From Nocardioides sp. (GTDB taxonomy: Bacteria; Actinomycetota; Actinomycetes; Propionibacteriales; Nocardioidaceae), in NCBI GenBank assembly GCA_025924815.1, contig JAICHQ010000004.1:1-64000 (forward strand): DNA of 64,000 nt, in the 5' to 3' direction. Positions 15,553-25,705 of the stretch are shown here, one piece after another (within the stretch, counting starts at the first letter, position 1; each line of letters begins with the position of its first letter). The notes under the pieces were generated by a model. The model ran no database searches. It saw nothing but the letters and a program-made list of their open reading frames with translations, and had not been told where the DNA came from. The translations under genes and the position numbers were made by a program.

Positions 15553-16277
15553 GACCCCTGGGCGAGGACCGCGTGATAGGCGTCCTCGGCTCGGTGGACC
15601 AGCGCCTTCTCCTGCCGAACCGCGTTCTTGACAGCCTGGCTCTCGCGGCGCCGCGAGGCCTGCGGCAACGCGACCGTCCGAGCCCGCACCAGGCCTTGGT
15701 CGGTGCGATCGGCCTCGATCACGAATTCGCGGCACCACCGCTCGTTGGTTTCGGTGTGATCGTAGGGAGTGAACGTCGTCCCGAACCGCTGGTTGAGCTC
15801 CTTGATCACCGAGCCGAACGATGACGTGGTCACCGCGAAGTCGGAGACGACGACGTCGGTGAGGTGCTCGACGACGGTGCTGTTGAAGCGGATATACGCC
15901 GTGAGGGCCGAGCGCGGTGTCACCGGTTGCCGCTGGATCATCGATGCGCAGGCGTCGACGGGGTCACGCACGACGACCACGACCGGCAGGCCGCGTCGTA
16001 CCCCCTCCACCACACTGACGGCCGTGTGGAGGTGGCTGGCGACAACTGGGCCGGGACCGTTGGTGCGCCTGAACGCCGCGAGCGCGTACGTGTTGGCAGA
16101 GCGAGGGAACCCCTCGAGCACCAGGTCGGTACGGTCGTTCACGACACCGCCTCGCACCTTGGGTTGGAGCAGCGCATAGCCGCGCATGGTGACCGGTCGG
16201 GAGCACAGCCAGTTGTGTAGGCGGAACCGCGTGTCGTCGTTCGTGACACGCCGTACCGCGGAGACGGTGATATTCAT
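15549..16277 (-). CDS. Sulfotransferase-like protein
   Basis: 242-residue P-loop protein with the hallmarks of PAPS-dependent sulfotransferases: the 5'-phosphosulfate loop LEGFPRSANTYALAAF near residue 53 and VVVVRDPVDACAS (the 3'-phosphate-binding Arg/Ser region). It is compact, with no signal peptide or membrane helix, so it would act in the cytoplasm on lipid-linked or nucleotide-linked sugar. ATG 16277 overlaps the Wzy stop by four bases. Membership of the wzx-wzy operon and nearby PAPS genes suggest it sulfates the polysaccharide. The fold is clear; the acceptor is inferred. Confidence 0.78.
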   Translation of the reverse strand: MNITVSAVRRVTNDDTRFRLHNWLCSRPVTMRGYALLQPKVRGGVVNDRTDLVLEGFPRSANTYALAAFRRTNGPGPVVASHLHTAVSVVEGVRRGLPVVVVVRDPVDACASMIQRQPVTPRSALTAYIRFNSTVVEHLTDVVVSDFAVTTSSFGSVIKELNQRFGTTFTPYDHTETNERWCREFVIEADRTDQGLVRARTVALPQASRRRESQAVKNAVRQEKALVHRAEDAYHAVLAQGS

Positions 16278-17761
16278 CCGTTGCGGACCCCCCCGACACC
16301 CGGGCCGTCCGTCGAGTGGTGCCAAGGCTTGAGCGGCTGTGGCTCTGCTGGCTGCTCCTTCGCGGAGGTGGTCTTGGCCGCCTCCGTCTCCCGCTGGTGG
16401 TGGTGCGCAAGACCCCAACCGAGACCGACGACGAGCAGCATCCAGGTCAGCGGAGGGGACGCGGGCACTCCGAGCATCGCGACGATCGAGGCCACGAGTC
16501 CGGCGGCGATCCCCAGCCGCCAGGGGAGGTCGCGGATGCGGGCGACCTGGACGACCGTCACCAGGAGCATCAGGAGAACGGCGCCGGCCCCGACGTACCC
16601 GAGCTCGACGCCGAGCGAGACCGGCAGGCTGGCAAGGTCGGTAAGGTCGCCGAAATACACATGGAGCCGGTTGGTGGCCACACTCTTGCCGGATCCGTAG
16701 CCGAAGCCGAAAAGCGGGTGCTGCTGCATCGCGGGCCAGAAGTCCTGGTACAGCTGCTGGCGGTAGTGGACGTTCGCGTTGGCAGCGCTGCCCGGAGTCA
16801 GGGACTGCGCGACATAGCCGCGGAAGGCCTTCGGCGCGGCCCCGGGCAGTGCCATCAGAACGCCGCCGGCGGCGACCAGGCCGATGACCACGCTGAGGCC
16901 CTGGCTGGCCCGGCGCTGTAGGAGGAGGTAGACCAGGGCGCCTGCAGCCAGGCCGGCCAAGCCCGAACGGCTCTGGGTCGTGATCACGCCGGCGGTCACG
17001 AGAGCACCGCCGACCACGACGCCGAACATGCCCCAGCGGCGCTGGAGCGACTCGACTACGAAGAACCCACCGAGGCAAAGGAACGCCGAGAGCATCGTCG
17101 GGTAGTCCCAGCCCGCGTTGGCCCGGATGTGGCCCGTGCGAGCGAAGGCCCCCAAGGCCGTGCTCGAGATGAGGAAGTTGTGGTTGGTGAGCGCCTCGAT
17201 GTAAGCGGCGCAGATGAGCAGGATCGTTCCTGAGGTCACCCCGCGCAGGAAGTCCATGACAACCACCCGATCCGTGGCTAGCGCGGCTCCAGCGACGGGA
17301 GGGAGCAGGATCACCAGCGCGAACTCCAGCAGGCTCCTGGACCGGTGGTTCTGCACGGCGCCGGCCACGGCGGCGACCAGGAGAAATGTCATCAGCCAGG
17401 GCATCGGCACATTCATCCGCAGTTGCCCGCGCACGACCGCCAGCATCAGGATTGCGTAGAACCCGATGAGGGCCACGTCGCGTAGCGAGATCGGTGAGCT
17501 CCCGAAGTGGGCGACGATGACGGCGTCAGGCGTGAGCACGAGTCCGACACCGAGGAGGCGAACGGAGTTCACGCCTGGGAACGTCGACGCGATGACCAGG
17601 GTGACGACCACGGCCACCGCACCCGTCAGCGTCTTGGAGTGCGCCAGCAACAGCACCAATGCGACCGGCGCTGCGGTCGCGACGAGCTTGAGCGTGAATT
17701 CAAGGGTCGGGTCGGGCACGCGCCGAGGCGCTACTTCCTGAGCGGTGGCTGCGTGCGTCAT
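16274..17761 (-). CDS. O-antigen ligase/Wzy-like polymerase
   Basis: 495-residue protein with about ten to twelve hydrophobic helices and a large loop before HPLFGFGYGSGK, the pattern of the Wzy_C/WaaL superfamily. A cytoplasmic, charged C-terminal tail follows. It probably polymerises undecaprenol-linked repeat units outside the membrane. ATG 17761 overlaps the Wzx stop and its own stop overlaps the sulfotransferase start, so translation of the three is coupled. Ligase and polymerase cannot be told apart from sequence alone. Confidence 0.82.
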   Translation of the reverse strand: MTHAATAQEVAPRRVPDPTLEFTLKLVATAAPVALVLLLAHSKTLTGAVAVVVTLVIASTFPGVNSVRLLGVGLVLTPDAVIVAHFGSSPISLRDVALIGFYAILMLAVVRGQLRMNVPMPWLMTFLLVAAVAGAVQNHRSRSLLEFALVILLPPVAGAALATDRVVVMDFLRGVTSGTILLICAAYIEALTNHNFLISSTALGAFARTGHIRANAGWDYPTMLSAFLCLGGFFVVESLQRRWGMFGVVVGGALVTAGVITTQSRSGLAGLAAGALVYLLLQRRASQGLSVVIGLVAAGGVLMALPGAAPKAFRGYVAQSLTPGSAANANVHYRQQLYQDFWPAMQQHPLFGFGYGSGKSVATNRLHVYFGDLTDLASLPVSLGVELGYVGAGAVLLMLLVTVVQVARIRDLPWRLGIAAGLVASIVAMLGVPASPPLTWMLLVVGLGWGLAHHHQRETEAAKTTSAKEQPAEPQPLKPWHHSTDGPGVGGVRNG

Positions 17762-19287
17762 GGTGCTCCCAGGTCGGGCTCGTCGCTCTCAGGCGCACGC
17801 CACCACGACCACGAAGTGGACGCGTGCAACAGTATGAGTGTCACGCCTGCCGCGACGACCCCGACGACGAGGCCTGACAGCCGACCGCCGATCAGGATCC
17901 GGGTGGACAGCTCGGTCAGCACGGACAGTATGGCTGACCAGATCCCGAGGCGGGTGGCTCCTCTGGAGAATGGGTCGAGTCCGAAGGCACTCTTGGCAAC
18001 GACGTACCCGATCACGCTCTGCGCGGTCATGGCGGCGGCCCAGGCGAGGCTGGCGCCGTCGGCGCCGCCGGACGGAATCGCCAGTTCAGCGACGGCGAGC
18101 ATGACCACGAAGGCGCACGCAGCGATCCAGAGGTTCCAGACGCTGCGTCCCGCGAACAAGATCGCTCCGCCGGCGGGTCCCGTCACGATGCTCACGAGGG
18201 CCGCCACCGCCATGATCCGCAGACCGGCGGCGCCACCGGGGAGGTCCGGGCTCACGATGTGGATCAGAGCCTCGGGAAACACCAAAAGGGTCACGCACAC
18301 TGGGACGGACAATCCGACCATCCACTGGGTCGTCAGCCGGAAGAGCGACCGGACACGCTCGTGCTCGGCCCGGGAGAACGCCGCGGTGAACCGCGGAGCC
18401 ATGCTGGTCGTGATCGCCTGCATCAGGAGGGACGCAGCGAGGGTGAAACGGCTGATCGCGGCGTATGTCGCAGCCTCGTCGGCCGATACTATCGCCCCCA
18501 CGAGCACGATCAGCACCCAGATGTTGGTGGCCGCGAAGATCTCCTCGGCACCGCGGGGAGCGGAGGCTGCCCAGAAGTCGCGCGCCGTGGCCCGTGTCCA
18601 CTGGATCCTCCGGGCCAGCACGCCATGGGCGCGGTGGAGGGATCGCAGCGAATGCGGGACCGCCGCACCGAGCGAGATCGCTGCGGCCACGGAGAATGCG
18701 GCGCCGAGCATCCACAACGGACCATGGAGCGCCGTGACGAGCCCGCACAGCAGCAGCCGCAGCAGCGGCTGGCCTCCTGCGTCATAGAAGACGGCCGGGC
18801 TCATGGCTCCCACACCGCGCGGGATCGCCACGACGATGCGGGTGAGCGCGATCAGGGGCAGGGCAGGCGCCATCGCTACGAGCAGCGGCGCCAGCGAACC
18901 GCGGTTGGCACTCGACGTGAGGACCATGGAGAGCGCGTCGTGGAGAACGGCGACCATCACGCCGGCCGCTCCGGCGCCGACCGCCACCGGGAGCGCAGCC
19001 GCCCACACCAGGTCACCGACGTGTCGCTCGTCGTGGGCCAGTCGTTGGGCGATCCGCTGCGTCAGGGTGATCTGAGCGCCGAGGTTGCACAGGATGGCGC
19101 CAGCACTGACGACGGCCACGGCTTGGAAGAAGAGACCGGCCTCGGTGACGCCCACACCGCGTGAGAGGAGCACGAGCAGCAGCAGCGTCGCCACAGCTCC
19201 GACGACCCCGCCCGCGAAGTTGACGACCCCGCCATGCGCGATCGCGCGAGCGTCCGAGCCCGACAGCCCGGTCATGCCTCCGGACAC
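17758..19287 (-). CDS. Wzx-type polysaccharide flippase
   Basis: 509-residue membrane protein with twelve or more predicted helices. It opens with HGGVVNFAGGVVGAVATLLLLVLLSRGVGVTEAGLFF, characteristic of the polysaccharide transporter (MOP) superfamily. It would move lipid-linked repeat units across the membrane for Wzy. GTG 19287 and ATG 19275 are both possible starts; neither has a well-spaced ribosome site. It lies 13 bases after the GT2 stop codon in the same operon. Confidence 0.85.
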   Translation of the reverse strand: MSGGMTGLSGSDARAIAHGGVVNFAGGVVGAVATLLLLVLLSRGVGVTEAGLFFQAVAVVSAGAILCNLGAQITLTQRIAQRLAHDERHVGDLVWAAALPVAVGAGAAGVMVAVLHDALSMVLTSSANRGSLAPLLVAMAPALPLIALTRIVVAIPRGVGAMSPAVFYDAGGQPLLRLLLCGLVTALHGPLWMLGAAFSVAAAISLGAAVPHSLRSLHRAHGVLARRIQWTRATARDFWAASAPRGAEEIFAATNIWVLIVLVGAIVSADEAATYAAISRFTLAASLLMQAITTSMAPRFTAAFSRAEHERVRSLFRLTTQWMVGLSVPVCVTLLVFPEALIHIVSPDLPGGAAGLRIMAVAALVSIVTGPAGGAILFAGRSVWNLWIAACAFVVMLAVAELAIPSGGADGASLAWAAAMTAQSVIGYVVAKSAFGLDPFSRGATRLGIWSAILSVLTELSTRILIGGRLSGLVVGVVAAGVTLILLHASTSWSWWRAPESDEPDLGAP

Positions 19288-19299
19288 CGGGCCGGACGA

Positions 19300-20232
19300 T
19301 CACGCATGTTGGGCTCCGTCCGTCGGCAGCGGCGAGCGCAACGTGACCAGCGCTGCCCGCGCGATGGCCATTCCCTCCGACATCTCCAGACGGTTGCGCT
19401 CCGCGGCGCCGCCGAGCACGCGCATCAGCACCTCGCCCACCACGCTCAGCCAGAAGTGCGAGGCCCGCAGGCCGTTGTCGCGGTTCTCTCGGACCCAGCG
19501 GTGGACCAGTCGCAGGCGCTCCAGAGCCAGCTCCGGCTTGCTGATCCGGTTCACGGGGGACGAGTTGTGCACCATCGCCGCCCGTGGCGCCACGGCCATG
19601 GGATGCCGGCGCGAAACGGCGAAGCTGAAGAACAGATCCTCGCCGATGCTGTAGCCCTCGAGCCGGTCATCGAATCGGACGCCCTCGATCAGGGGCAGGC
19701 GGTAGCTCATGCAGGCTCCCGAGAGGCGGTCCGGGCGTTCGGGTATGTCGTCGGCGTAATGGGCCATCGTGGAGCGGCCCGAGCTCAGCACCCGGCCGGG
19801 CACCCTGGAGTACAGCAGAAACAACTGCTTGAGCCAGACATAGCGAGGCGTCGGATGGTTGGTCAGGACGCCGCCGACGCCGGCCAGCTCAGGGTCGGCG
19901 GCGAAGGTTCGCTCGATCTCCTCGAAGTAGTGGGAGGAGACCTGGGAGTCATCGTCGATGAAGTGCACGACCTCGACGTCGGGACGTTCCGCGCGCAGCC
20001 AATCGAGCGCCTGGTTGCGCTGGCGTGCCAGCCCCGGCGAGCAGCGCAGCAACGCGCAGCCCGAGGACCCGCCCACGATCCCAGCGATCTTCTCCTGCAC
20101 TTGGGGGTCGCTGGCGTCGGCCACGAGGACCGATGGTCGCGACGAGGACTGGGCGACCCAGCGCAGTGCCATCGTCAGGTCGTCGGGACGGTTGCGGGTG
20201 CAGATGACCAGCATCGAGACGATCTCGACCAC
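19300..20232 (-). CDS. Family 2 glycosyltransferase
   Basis: About 310 residues. The GT-A fold opens MLVICTRNRPDDL, with the metal-binding aspartates in VVHFIDDDSQVSSHY and a later GYSIGEDLFFSF segment holding the catalytic-base region. It adds one sugar to the lipid-linked repeat unit. GTG 20232 is chosen because GGAGGAGG lies eight bases before it; GTG 20292 is an open upstream alternative. A TAAACT box at 20310-20305 (reverse) may give the operon an internal promoter. Confidence 0.85.
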   Translation of the reverse strand: MVEIVSMLVICTRNRPDDLTMALRWVAQSSSRPSVLVADASDPQVQEKIAGIVGGSSGCALLRCSPGLARQRNQALDWLRAERPDVEVVHFIDDDSQVSSHYFEEIERTFAADPELAGVGGVLTNHPTPRYVWLKQLFLLYSRVPGRVLSSGRSTMAHYADDIPERPDRLSGACMSYRLPLIEGVRFDDRLEGYSIGEDLFFSFAVSRRHPMAVAPRAAMVHNSSPVNRISKPELALERLRLVHRWVRENRDNGLRASHFWLSVVGEVLMRVLGGAAERNRLEMSEGMAIARAALVTLRSPLPTDGAQHA

Positions 20233-20337
20233 CGCGACAACCTCCTCCGCACCCCGTGTCGGCGCGAGTCGTTCGACGGGCTGGGCCGGCACGTCGCTCG
20301 GGTGAGTTTAGTGGACCTCGGGCGCGGATGGATCGCT

Positions 20338-21516
20338 TCAGTGGTGTGATCCAGCGGCTCCCAGCATGACGCGATGGTAGGTGTCGAGCAGCGACGCGAG
20401 GCCACGCTCTGGTGTGTTGTGCCGCTCGTAGCAGAGGCGAGCGGTCACACCCCGCGTCACGGCTGACGCGTCGTCGATCGTCCGCAACGCGGCCGACAAC
20501 GACGTGATGTCGGGGGCGACGACCCACCCGACTCCGTCGTCGACGATGCTGCCGACACTCCCGCCGGCGACGGTGAGCACAGGGCGTTCGCTGCCGAATG
20601 CCTCGGCGATGACGAGCGGGTAGCCCTCGAACACCCGCGAGGGGACCACGAGGTACGCGGCCTGCTGCATCGCGGCACGCACCTGCAGCGCGTCGAGCGG
20701 GCCGAGGTGCTCGATGCTGCTGTCACCCTGCGCAGCGGCCGCCACGAGGCCGGTGAGAGGGCCGTCACCCGCGATGCGGAGGCGACGCCCGCTGTTGCGC
20801 CCTCCGGCGGCCCAGGCGTCGAGCAACCGGTCGATCCCCTTGGCCTCGTCGAGACGTCCGACGTAGAGCACGTCGTTCCCCGGCGGGCTCGTGGGCCCGG
20901 GGTCGGGCACCCAGGTCGCGCGGACCTGGACGCGCTCCGGCGCGATCCCCGTGGCGACCAGCTTGTCGCGCAAGAACGGTGTGAGGGCGAGGTAGCGCGC
21001 GACGCCGTCACGCCAGGTGCCGCGGTGGACGTTCTGCCCGATCGTCATGGGCACGGTCTGGATGCGTGACCCGCGGTAGCAACCGTGGTGCACGGCCGGC
21101 AGGCCCCATCGCGTGCCGAGACAGTCCGTGCACGGGAGGCCATCGCGTAGATGAAGGCCGTTGACGCAGCCGTGCCGGTAGTTGTGCACGGTCTGGACCA
21201 CGGGGACGCCTGCGCGAGCGGCGACGCGCACGACGTACGGCGAGAGGAGGGGGAAGACGTTGTGCAGATGGACGACGTCCGGTCGGGTCTCGCGCAGCAG
21301 CTGGGTGAAGTGACGCACGCCGGAGGGGGAGTAGACGGGCCCGGGGGCGGCCTGCAGGACGCCGCGCACGCCGGGCGCGATCGTGTCGCTGTCGGTCATC
21401 AGCTCGACGACCTCGACGCCTCCCTCGCGCAACAGCGCGACCTCCGCCTCGACGAGGCGGTTCTCCCCGCTGGGCGCATCGGACCGATACCGGTTGTGCG
21501 CAACCAGAACCCGCAC
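20338..21516 (-). CDS. Family 4 glycosyltransferase
   Basis: 392-residue GT-B enzyme. The N-terminal domain is MRVLVAHNRYRSDAPSGENR with VVHLHNVFPLLSPYVVR. A cysteine-bearing CVNGLHLRDGLPCTDCLG loop is shared with some capsular GT4 proteins. The C-terminal nucleotide-sugar domain has VLYVGRLDEAKGIDRLLDAW and VPSRVFEGYPLVIAEAFG (E-x7-E motif). It starts four bases after the tagA-like gene ends, so they are one transcript. Sugar specificity is unknown. Confidence 0.88.
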   Translation of the reverse strand: MRVLVAHNRYRSDAPSGENRLVEAEVALLREGGVEVVELMTDSDTIAPGVRGVLQAAPGPVYSPSGVRHFTQLLRETRPDVVHLHNVFPLLSPYVVRVAARAGVPVVQTVHNYRHGCVNGLHLRDGLPCTDCLGTRWGLPAVHHGCYRGSRIQTVPMTIGQNVHRGTWRDGVARYLALTPFLRDKLVATGIAPERVQVRATWVPDPGPTSPPGNDVLYVGRLDEAKGIDRLLDAWAAGGRNSGRRLRIAGDGPLTGLVAAAAQGDSSIEHLGPLDALQVRAAMQQAAYLVVPSRVFEGYPLVIAEAFGSERPVLTVAGGSVGSIVDDGVGWVVAPDITSLSAALRTIDDASAVTRGVTARLCYERHNTPERGLASLLDTYHRVMLGAAGSHH

Positions 21517-21520
21517 CGTC

Positions 21521-22270
21521 CTACGCCCGGTGACGCCAGGCGGACAGCAGGAACCGCGGGTTGCCGATGAGGTAGCGCCGCCAGAGTCGTCTCGGCTCGG
21601 CGGCCAACCGGTACAGCCACTCCAGGCCGGACCCCTGGATGAGCCGGGGCGCCTCCTTCACCGTGCCGGACCAGAAGTCGAACGCCGCCCCGACCGGAAC
21701 GATCGGCATCTCCAGGCGCGCCGCGAGTCGGTGCACCACGTAGTCCTGCCTGGGAGTGCCGAGACCGATCCAGAGGATCGTGGCCCCCGCGTCCCGGACC
21801 CTCGCGACCAGGCCGGTCAGGTGCTCGTCGGTGAGTGGTGTGAACGGCGGTGTCTCGGTGCCGACGACCTGGATGCCCGGCACCTGACGGCGCAAGCTCT
21901 CGGCCATCAGCTCGGCCACGCCCTCCTTGCCGCCGTAGAGGTAGTGGCACACCTGACCGCTGCCCATCGTGGCGACCTTGCCCACCAGCTCGCTGCCTCG
22001 CACCGGCCCGGTCATCCCGTGCCGGCGTCCCATCCTCGCGACCGGCACGCCGTCGGCGAGGTTGAGGTCAGCGCCGGTCAGCGCCGCGCGCAGCTCGGCG
22101 TCCTGGTCGACCAACGACAGGGTGAAGGCGTTGCACAGATGGACCTGGCACGAGCGCCCCTCGATCGCGTCTCGGACGATCCTGGTCGCAGCAACCGTCG
22201 TGTCGACGGCCGTGATCGGCACCGAGCACACGGCGTACGTCGTCGCGGTCGGATCGGCGAGCTCGGCCAC
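21521..22270 (-). CDS. WecG/TagA/CpsF family glycosyltransferase (GT26)
   Basis: 249 residues, typical for GT26. Diagnostic stretches are HLCNAFTLSLVDQD, LNLADGVPVARMGR, YLYGGKEGVAELMAE, LWIGLGTPRQDYVVHR and GAAFDFWSGTVKEAPRLIQGSGLEWLYRL. Relatives transfer ManNAc(A) or glucose-type sugars to the lipid-linked acceptor as an early step. It is the first gene of the reverse-strand operon running to the sulfotransferase. GTG 22270 has CAGGGT six bases ahead, so it may be leaderless. It is divergent from gmd. Confidence 0.9.
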   Translation of the reverse strand: MAELADPTATTYAVCSVPITAVDTTVAATRIVRDAIEGRSCQVHLCNAFTLSLVDQDAELRAALTGADLNLADGVPVARMGRRHGMTGPVRGSELVGKVATMGSGQVCHYLYGGKEGVAELMAESLRRQVPGIQVVGTETPPFTPLTDEHLTGLVARVRDAGATILWIGLGTPRQDYVVHRLAARLEMPIVPVGAAFDFWSGTVKEAPRLIQGSGLEWLYRLAAEPRRLWRRYLIGNPRFLLSAWRHRA

Positions 22271-22380
22271 CCGACCACCCTGTCACATCTGCCGTGGGGA
22301 CACGGCCGTTTGGCTATCCTCGAGACCGCCGCCGCCGTGCCTTCGCCGGTGGAGTCCTCATCCTTGGAAAGTGAGCAGCC

Positions 22381-23412
22381 GTGCGCCGAGCACTCATCAC
22401 GGGAGTCACAGGGCAGGACGGCTCGTACCTCGCCGAACTGCTGCTCGACAAGGGCTATGAGGTTCACGGTCTGATCCGGCGCGCGTCGATGTTCAATACG
22501 GGACGGATCGACCACCTCTACCGTGACCCGCACGACGAGGGCGCGCGCATGTACCTCCACTACGGCGACCTCACCGACGGCGCCCGCTTGGTCGGCCTGA
22601 TGCGCGACATCGACCCGGACGAGGTCTACAACCTCGGCGCCCAGTCGCACGTGCGGGTCTCGTTCGACGAGCCCGAGCACACGGGCAACGCGACTGCACT
22701 CGGCGTGATGCGTCTGCTGGAGGCCGTGCGCATGTCCGGTGTCAGCTGCCGCTACTACCAGGCCTCCAGCTCGGAGATGTTCGGGGCCGAGCCGCCTCCC
22801 CAGAACGAGGGGACGCCGTTCCACCCCCGCTCGCCGTACGGCGTGGCCAAGGTCTACGGCCACTGGGCGACCCGCAACTACCGCGAGGCCTACGGGCTCT
22901 TCGCAGTCAACGGCATCCTGTTCAACCACGAGTCCCCGCGCCGCGGCGAGACCTTCGTGACACGGAAGATCACGCGGGCCGTAGCGCGGATCAAGGCCGG
23001 CCTCGACGACCACCTCTACATGGGCAACGTCGACGCCGAGCGCGACTGGGGCTACGCACCGGAGTACGTCGAGGGCATGTGGCGCATGCTGCAGGCCGAC
23101 GAACCGGATGACTTCGTGCTCGCCACCGGGTCCTCGATGACCGTGCGCGACTTCCTCGCGGCGTCCTTCGGTCACGTCGGCCTGAGCTGGGAGGACCATG
23201 TGCGCTTCGACCAGCGTTACCTGCGTCCGTCGGAGGTCGACGCCCTGCGTGGCGACGCCACCAAGGCGGAGAAGGTGCTCGGCTGGAAGGCTCAGGTCGA
23301 CGGCGCCCGGCTCGCGCAGATCATGGTCGACGCCGACTGCGAGGCGCTCGAGCACGAAGGCCGTCCCTGGATCGACCAGGTCGAGCTCCCTGGCTGGCCG
23401 GCCAACCCGTGA
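22381..23412 (+). CDS. gmd: GDP-mannose 4,6-dehydratase
   Basis: 343-residue extended SDR converting GDP-mannose to GDP-4-keto-6-deoxymannose. The nucleotide motif is [13 protein letters not shown]. Characteristic GMD stretches are [35 protein letters not shown] (YxxxK), [21 protein letters not shown] and [15 protein letters not shown] 22381 follows a 5' leader; TATCCT at 22314-22319 is a plausible -10 box. It overlaps fcl by four bases. Confidence 0.96.
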   Translation: MRRALITGVTGQDGSYLAELLLDKGYEVHGLIRRASMFNTGRIDHLYRDPHDEGARMYLHYGDLTDGARLVGLMRDIDPDEVYNLGAQSHVRVSFDEPEHTGNATALGVMRLLEAVRMSGVSCRYYQASSSEMFGAEPPPQNEGTPFHPRSPYGVAKVYGHWATRNYREAYGLFAVNGILFNHESPRRGETFVTRKITRAVARIKAGLDDHLYMGNVDAERDWGYAPEYVEGMWRMLQADEPDDFVLATGSSMTVRDFLAASFGHVGLSWEDHVRFDQRYLRPSEVDALRGDATKAEKVLGWKAQVDGARLAQIMVDADCEALEHEGRPWIDQVELPGWPANP

Positions 23413-24386
23413 CCTCCACCCAGTTCGTGCCGGGTCCGCTCGACCGCGAGGCCACGACGTACGTCGCGGGACACCGCGGGATGGTCGGGTCCGCCGTCTG
23501 GCGCCGGCTCGAGACCACCGGCTTCACCGACCTGCGGGGTGCTGCGTCGGCTGACCTCGATCTCCGCGACCGAGAGGCGACGTTCGACTACCTCGCGCAG
23601 ATCCGCCCGCGCTATGTCGTGCTCGCCGCGGCCAAGGTCGGCGGCATCCTGGCCAACGACACACATCCCGTCGAGTTCCTCTCCGACAACCTTCGGATCC
23701 AGACCAACGTGATGGATGCCGCGTTGGAGCAGCGAGTCGAGCGGTTGTTGTTCCTGGGGTCCTCGTGCATCTATCCCCGGCTGGCACCACAGCCGATCCG
23801 CGAAGACGCCCTCCTGACCGGTCATCTCGAGCCGACCAATGACGCCTACGCGATCGCCAAGATCGCCGGGATCATGGGGGTCCGGGCGGTTCGGCGTGAG
23901 TACGGCCTGCCATGGATCTCGGCGATGCCGACCAACCTCTACGGTCCCGGTGACAACTTCTCGGAATCGGGCAGCCACCTGCTCCCTGCGTTGATCCGGC
24001 GGTACGACGAAGCGCTGGGCGCCGGCTCGCCGTACGTCACCAACTGGGGCACCGGGACTCCTCGGCGGGAGCTGCTGCACGTGGACGACATGGCGGCGGC
24101 CTGTCTCCACCTCCTGGAGCACTTCGACGGCGCCACGCAGATCAACGTCGGCACCGGTCGCGACGCGACGATCGAGGAGATCGCCGGGCTGGTTGCGCAG
24201 GCGGTCGGCTTCGACGGCGAGACCAGGTGGGACACCTCCAAGCCCGACGGCACGCCTCGCAAGCTGCTCGACGTCGCGCTGCTCCGCTCGCTCGGCTGGA
24301 CCCACCGGATCGGGCTGGCCGAGGGCATCACCTCCACCGTCGCGTGGTACCGCGCCCACGCGGACCACCTCCGCGAGGTCGGCTGA
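23409..24386 (+). CDS. fcl: GDP-L-fucose synthase
   Basis: 325-residue SDR that epimerises and reduces the Gmd product to GDP-L-fucose. The hallmark N-terminus is [17 protein letters not shown], with [38 protein letters not shown] (YxxxK), [11 protein letters not shown] and [19 protein letters not shown] overlaps the gmd stop (ATGA). With gmd it shows that GDP-fucose or a related deoxysugar is made for the polysaccharide; the GDP-mannose source (ManC) is not in the window. Confidence 0.95.
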   Translation: MTSTQFVPGPLDREATTYVAGHRGMVGSAVWRRLETTGFTDLRGAASADLDLRDREATFDYLAQIRPRYVVLAAAKVGGILANDTHPVEFLSDNLRIQTNVMDAALEQRVERLLFLGSSCIYPRLAPQPIREDALLTGHLEPTNDAYAIAKIAGIMGVRAVRREYGLPWISAMPTNLYGPGDNFSESGSHLLPALIRRYDEALGAGSPYVTNWGTGTPRRELLHVDDMAAACLHLLEHFDGATQINVGTGRDATIEEIAGLVAQAVGFDGETRWDTSKPDGTPRKLLDVALLRSLGWTHRIGLAEGITSTVAWYRAHADHLREVG

Positions 24387-24454
24387 TCGCCGAGCCGGCA
24401 CAGGACGACTCGGGGTGATCCCGGCGTCTCTCTTGTGCCGACCCGGCGGAGGGG

Positions 24455-25705
24455 TCAGGCGCCGGAGTTGATCATCCCGGCGCCGACGGTGACGCCGGTC
24501 GCCTCGTCGATCAGGATGAACGAGCCGGTGGTGCGGTTCTTCGTGTAGGGGTCGCACAGCAGCGGCACCGTGGTGCGCAGCTGGACGCGGCCGATCTCGT
24601 TGAGGCCGAGCTCCTTGGTGTCCTGGTCGCGGTGCAGGGTGTTGACGTCGAGGCGGTACTGGATGTCCTTGACCAGTGCCCGGCCCATGCGGGTCGTGTG
24701 CTTGATCGCCAGCTTCTGGCGCGGGCGGAGCGGCTCGTTGGTCATCCAGCAGATCATCGCGTCGAGGTCCTGGCTGGGCTTCGGGGCGTTCTTGACCCGG
24801 GCGATCATGTCGCCGCGGCTCACGTCGACGTCGTCGGTGAGACGCACGGTCACCGACATCGGCGGGAAGGCCTCGGGGATCTGCTGGTCGAACAGGTCGA
24901 TCGCCTCGATGGTCGAGGTCATGCCGCTGGGCAGCACGACGACCTCGTCGCCGGGCTTGAGGACGCCGCCGGCGACCTGGCCCGCGTAGCCGCGGTAGTC
25001 GTGGAACTCGTCGGACTTCGGGCGTACGACGTACTGCACGGGGAAGCGGGTGTCGACCAGGTCGCGGTCGGAGGCGACGTGGACGTGCTCGAGGTGGTGC
25101 ATCAGCGTCGGGCCGTCGTACCACGGCGTGTTCTCCGACCGGGTCACGACGTTGTCGCCCTTGAGCGCGGAGATCGGGACGACCGCGAGGTCGGGGATCG
25201 ACAGCTTGGTGGCGAACTGCCTGAACTCGTCGTGGATCCGGGAGTAGACCTCCTGGGACCAGTCGACGAGGTCCATCTTGTTGATCGCCAGCACCAGGTG
25301 GGGCACCCGCAGCAGGGACAGGAGTACGGCGTGCCGGCGGCTCTGCTCGGTCAGCCCCTGCCGGGCGTCGACGAGGACCAGGCCGAGGTCGGCGGTCGAG
25401 GCGCCGGTCACCATGTTGCGGGTGTACTGGATGTGCCCCGGGGTGTCGGCGATGATGAACTTGCGGGCCGGCGTCGCGAAGTAGCGGTAGGCCACGTCGA
25501 TCGTGATGCCCTGCTCGCGCTCGGAGCGGAGGCCGTCGGTGAGCAGCGCCAGGTCGGTGTAGTCGTAGCCGCGCGAGTGGCTGGTGGCCTCGACGGCCTC
25601 CAGCTGGTCCTCGAAGATCGACTTGGAGTCGAGCAGGAGACGCCCGATGAGGGTGGACTTCCCGTCGTCGACCGAGCCGGCGGTGGCGAATCGGAGCAGA
25701 TCCAT
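24455..25705 (-). CDS. cysN: Sulfate adenylyltransferase subunit 1 (GTPase)
   Basis: 416 residues. An EF-Tu-like GTPase that drives CysD to make APS from sulfate and ATP. G1 is AGSVDDGKST near residue 9, G3 is DTPGHIQYTRNM and G4 is INKMDLVDW; domains II and III follow. It is CysN alone, without the CysC domain fused in many bacteria; the APS kinase lies separately at 29221. ATG 25705 shares one base with the cysD stop (TGATG). The open frame further upstream is antisense-like sequence within cysD. Confidence 0.96.
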   Translation of the reverse strand: MDLLRFATAGSVDDGKSTLIGRLLLDSKSIFEDQLEAVEATSHSRGYDYTDLALLTDGLRSEREQGITIDVAYRYFATPARKFIIADTPGHIQYTRNMVTGASTADLGLVLVDARQGLTEQSRRHAVLLSLLRVPHLVLAINKMDLVDWSQEVYSRIHDEFRQFATKLSIPDLAVVPISALKGDNVVTRSENTPWYDGPTLMHHLEHVHVASDRDLVDTRFPVQYVVRPKSDEFHDYRGYAGQVAGGVLKPGDEVVVLPSGMTSTIEAIDLFDQQIPEAFPPMSVTVRLTDDVDVSRGDMIARVKNAPKPSQDLDAMICWMTNEPLRPRQKLAIKHTTRMGRALVKDIQYRLDVNTLHRDQDTKELGLNEIGRVQLRTTVPLLCDPYTKNRTTGSFILIDEATGVTVGAGMINSGA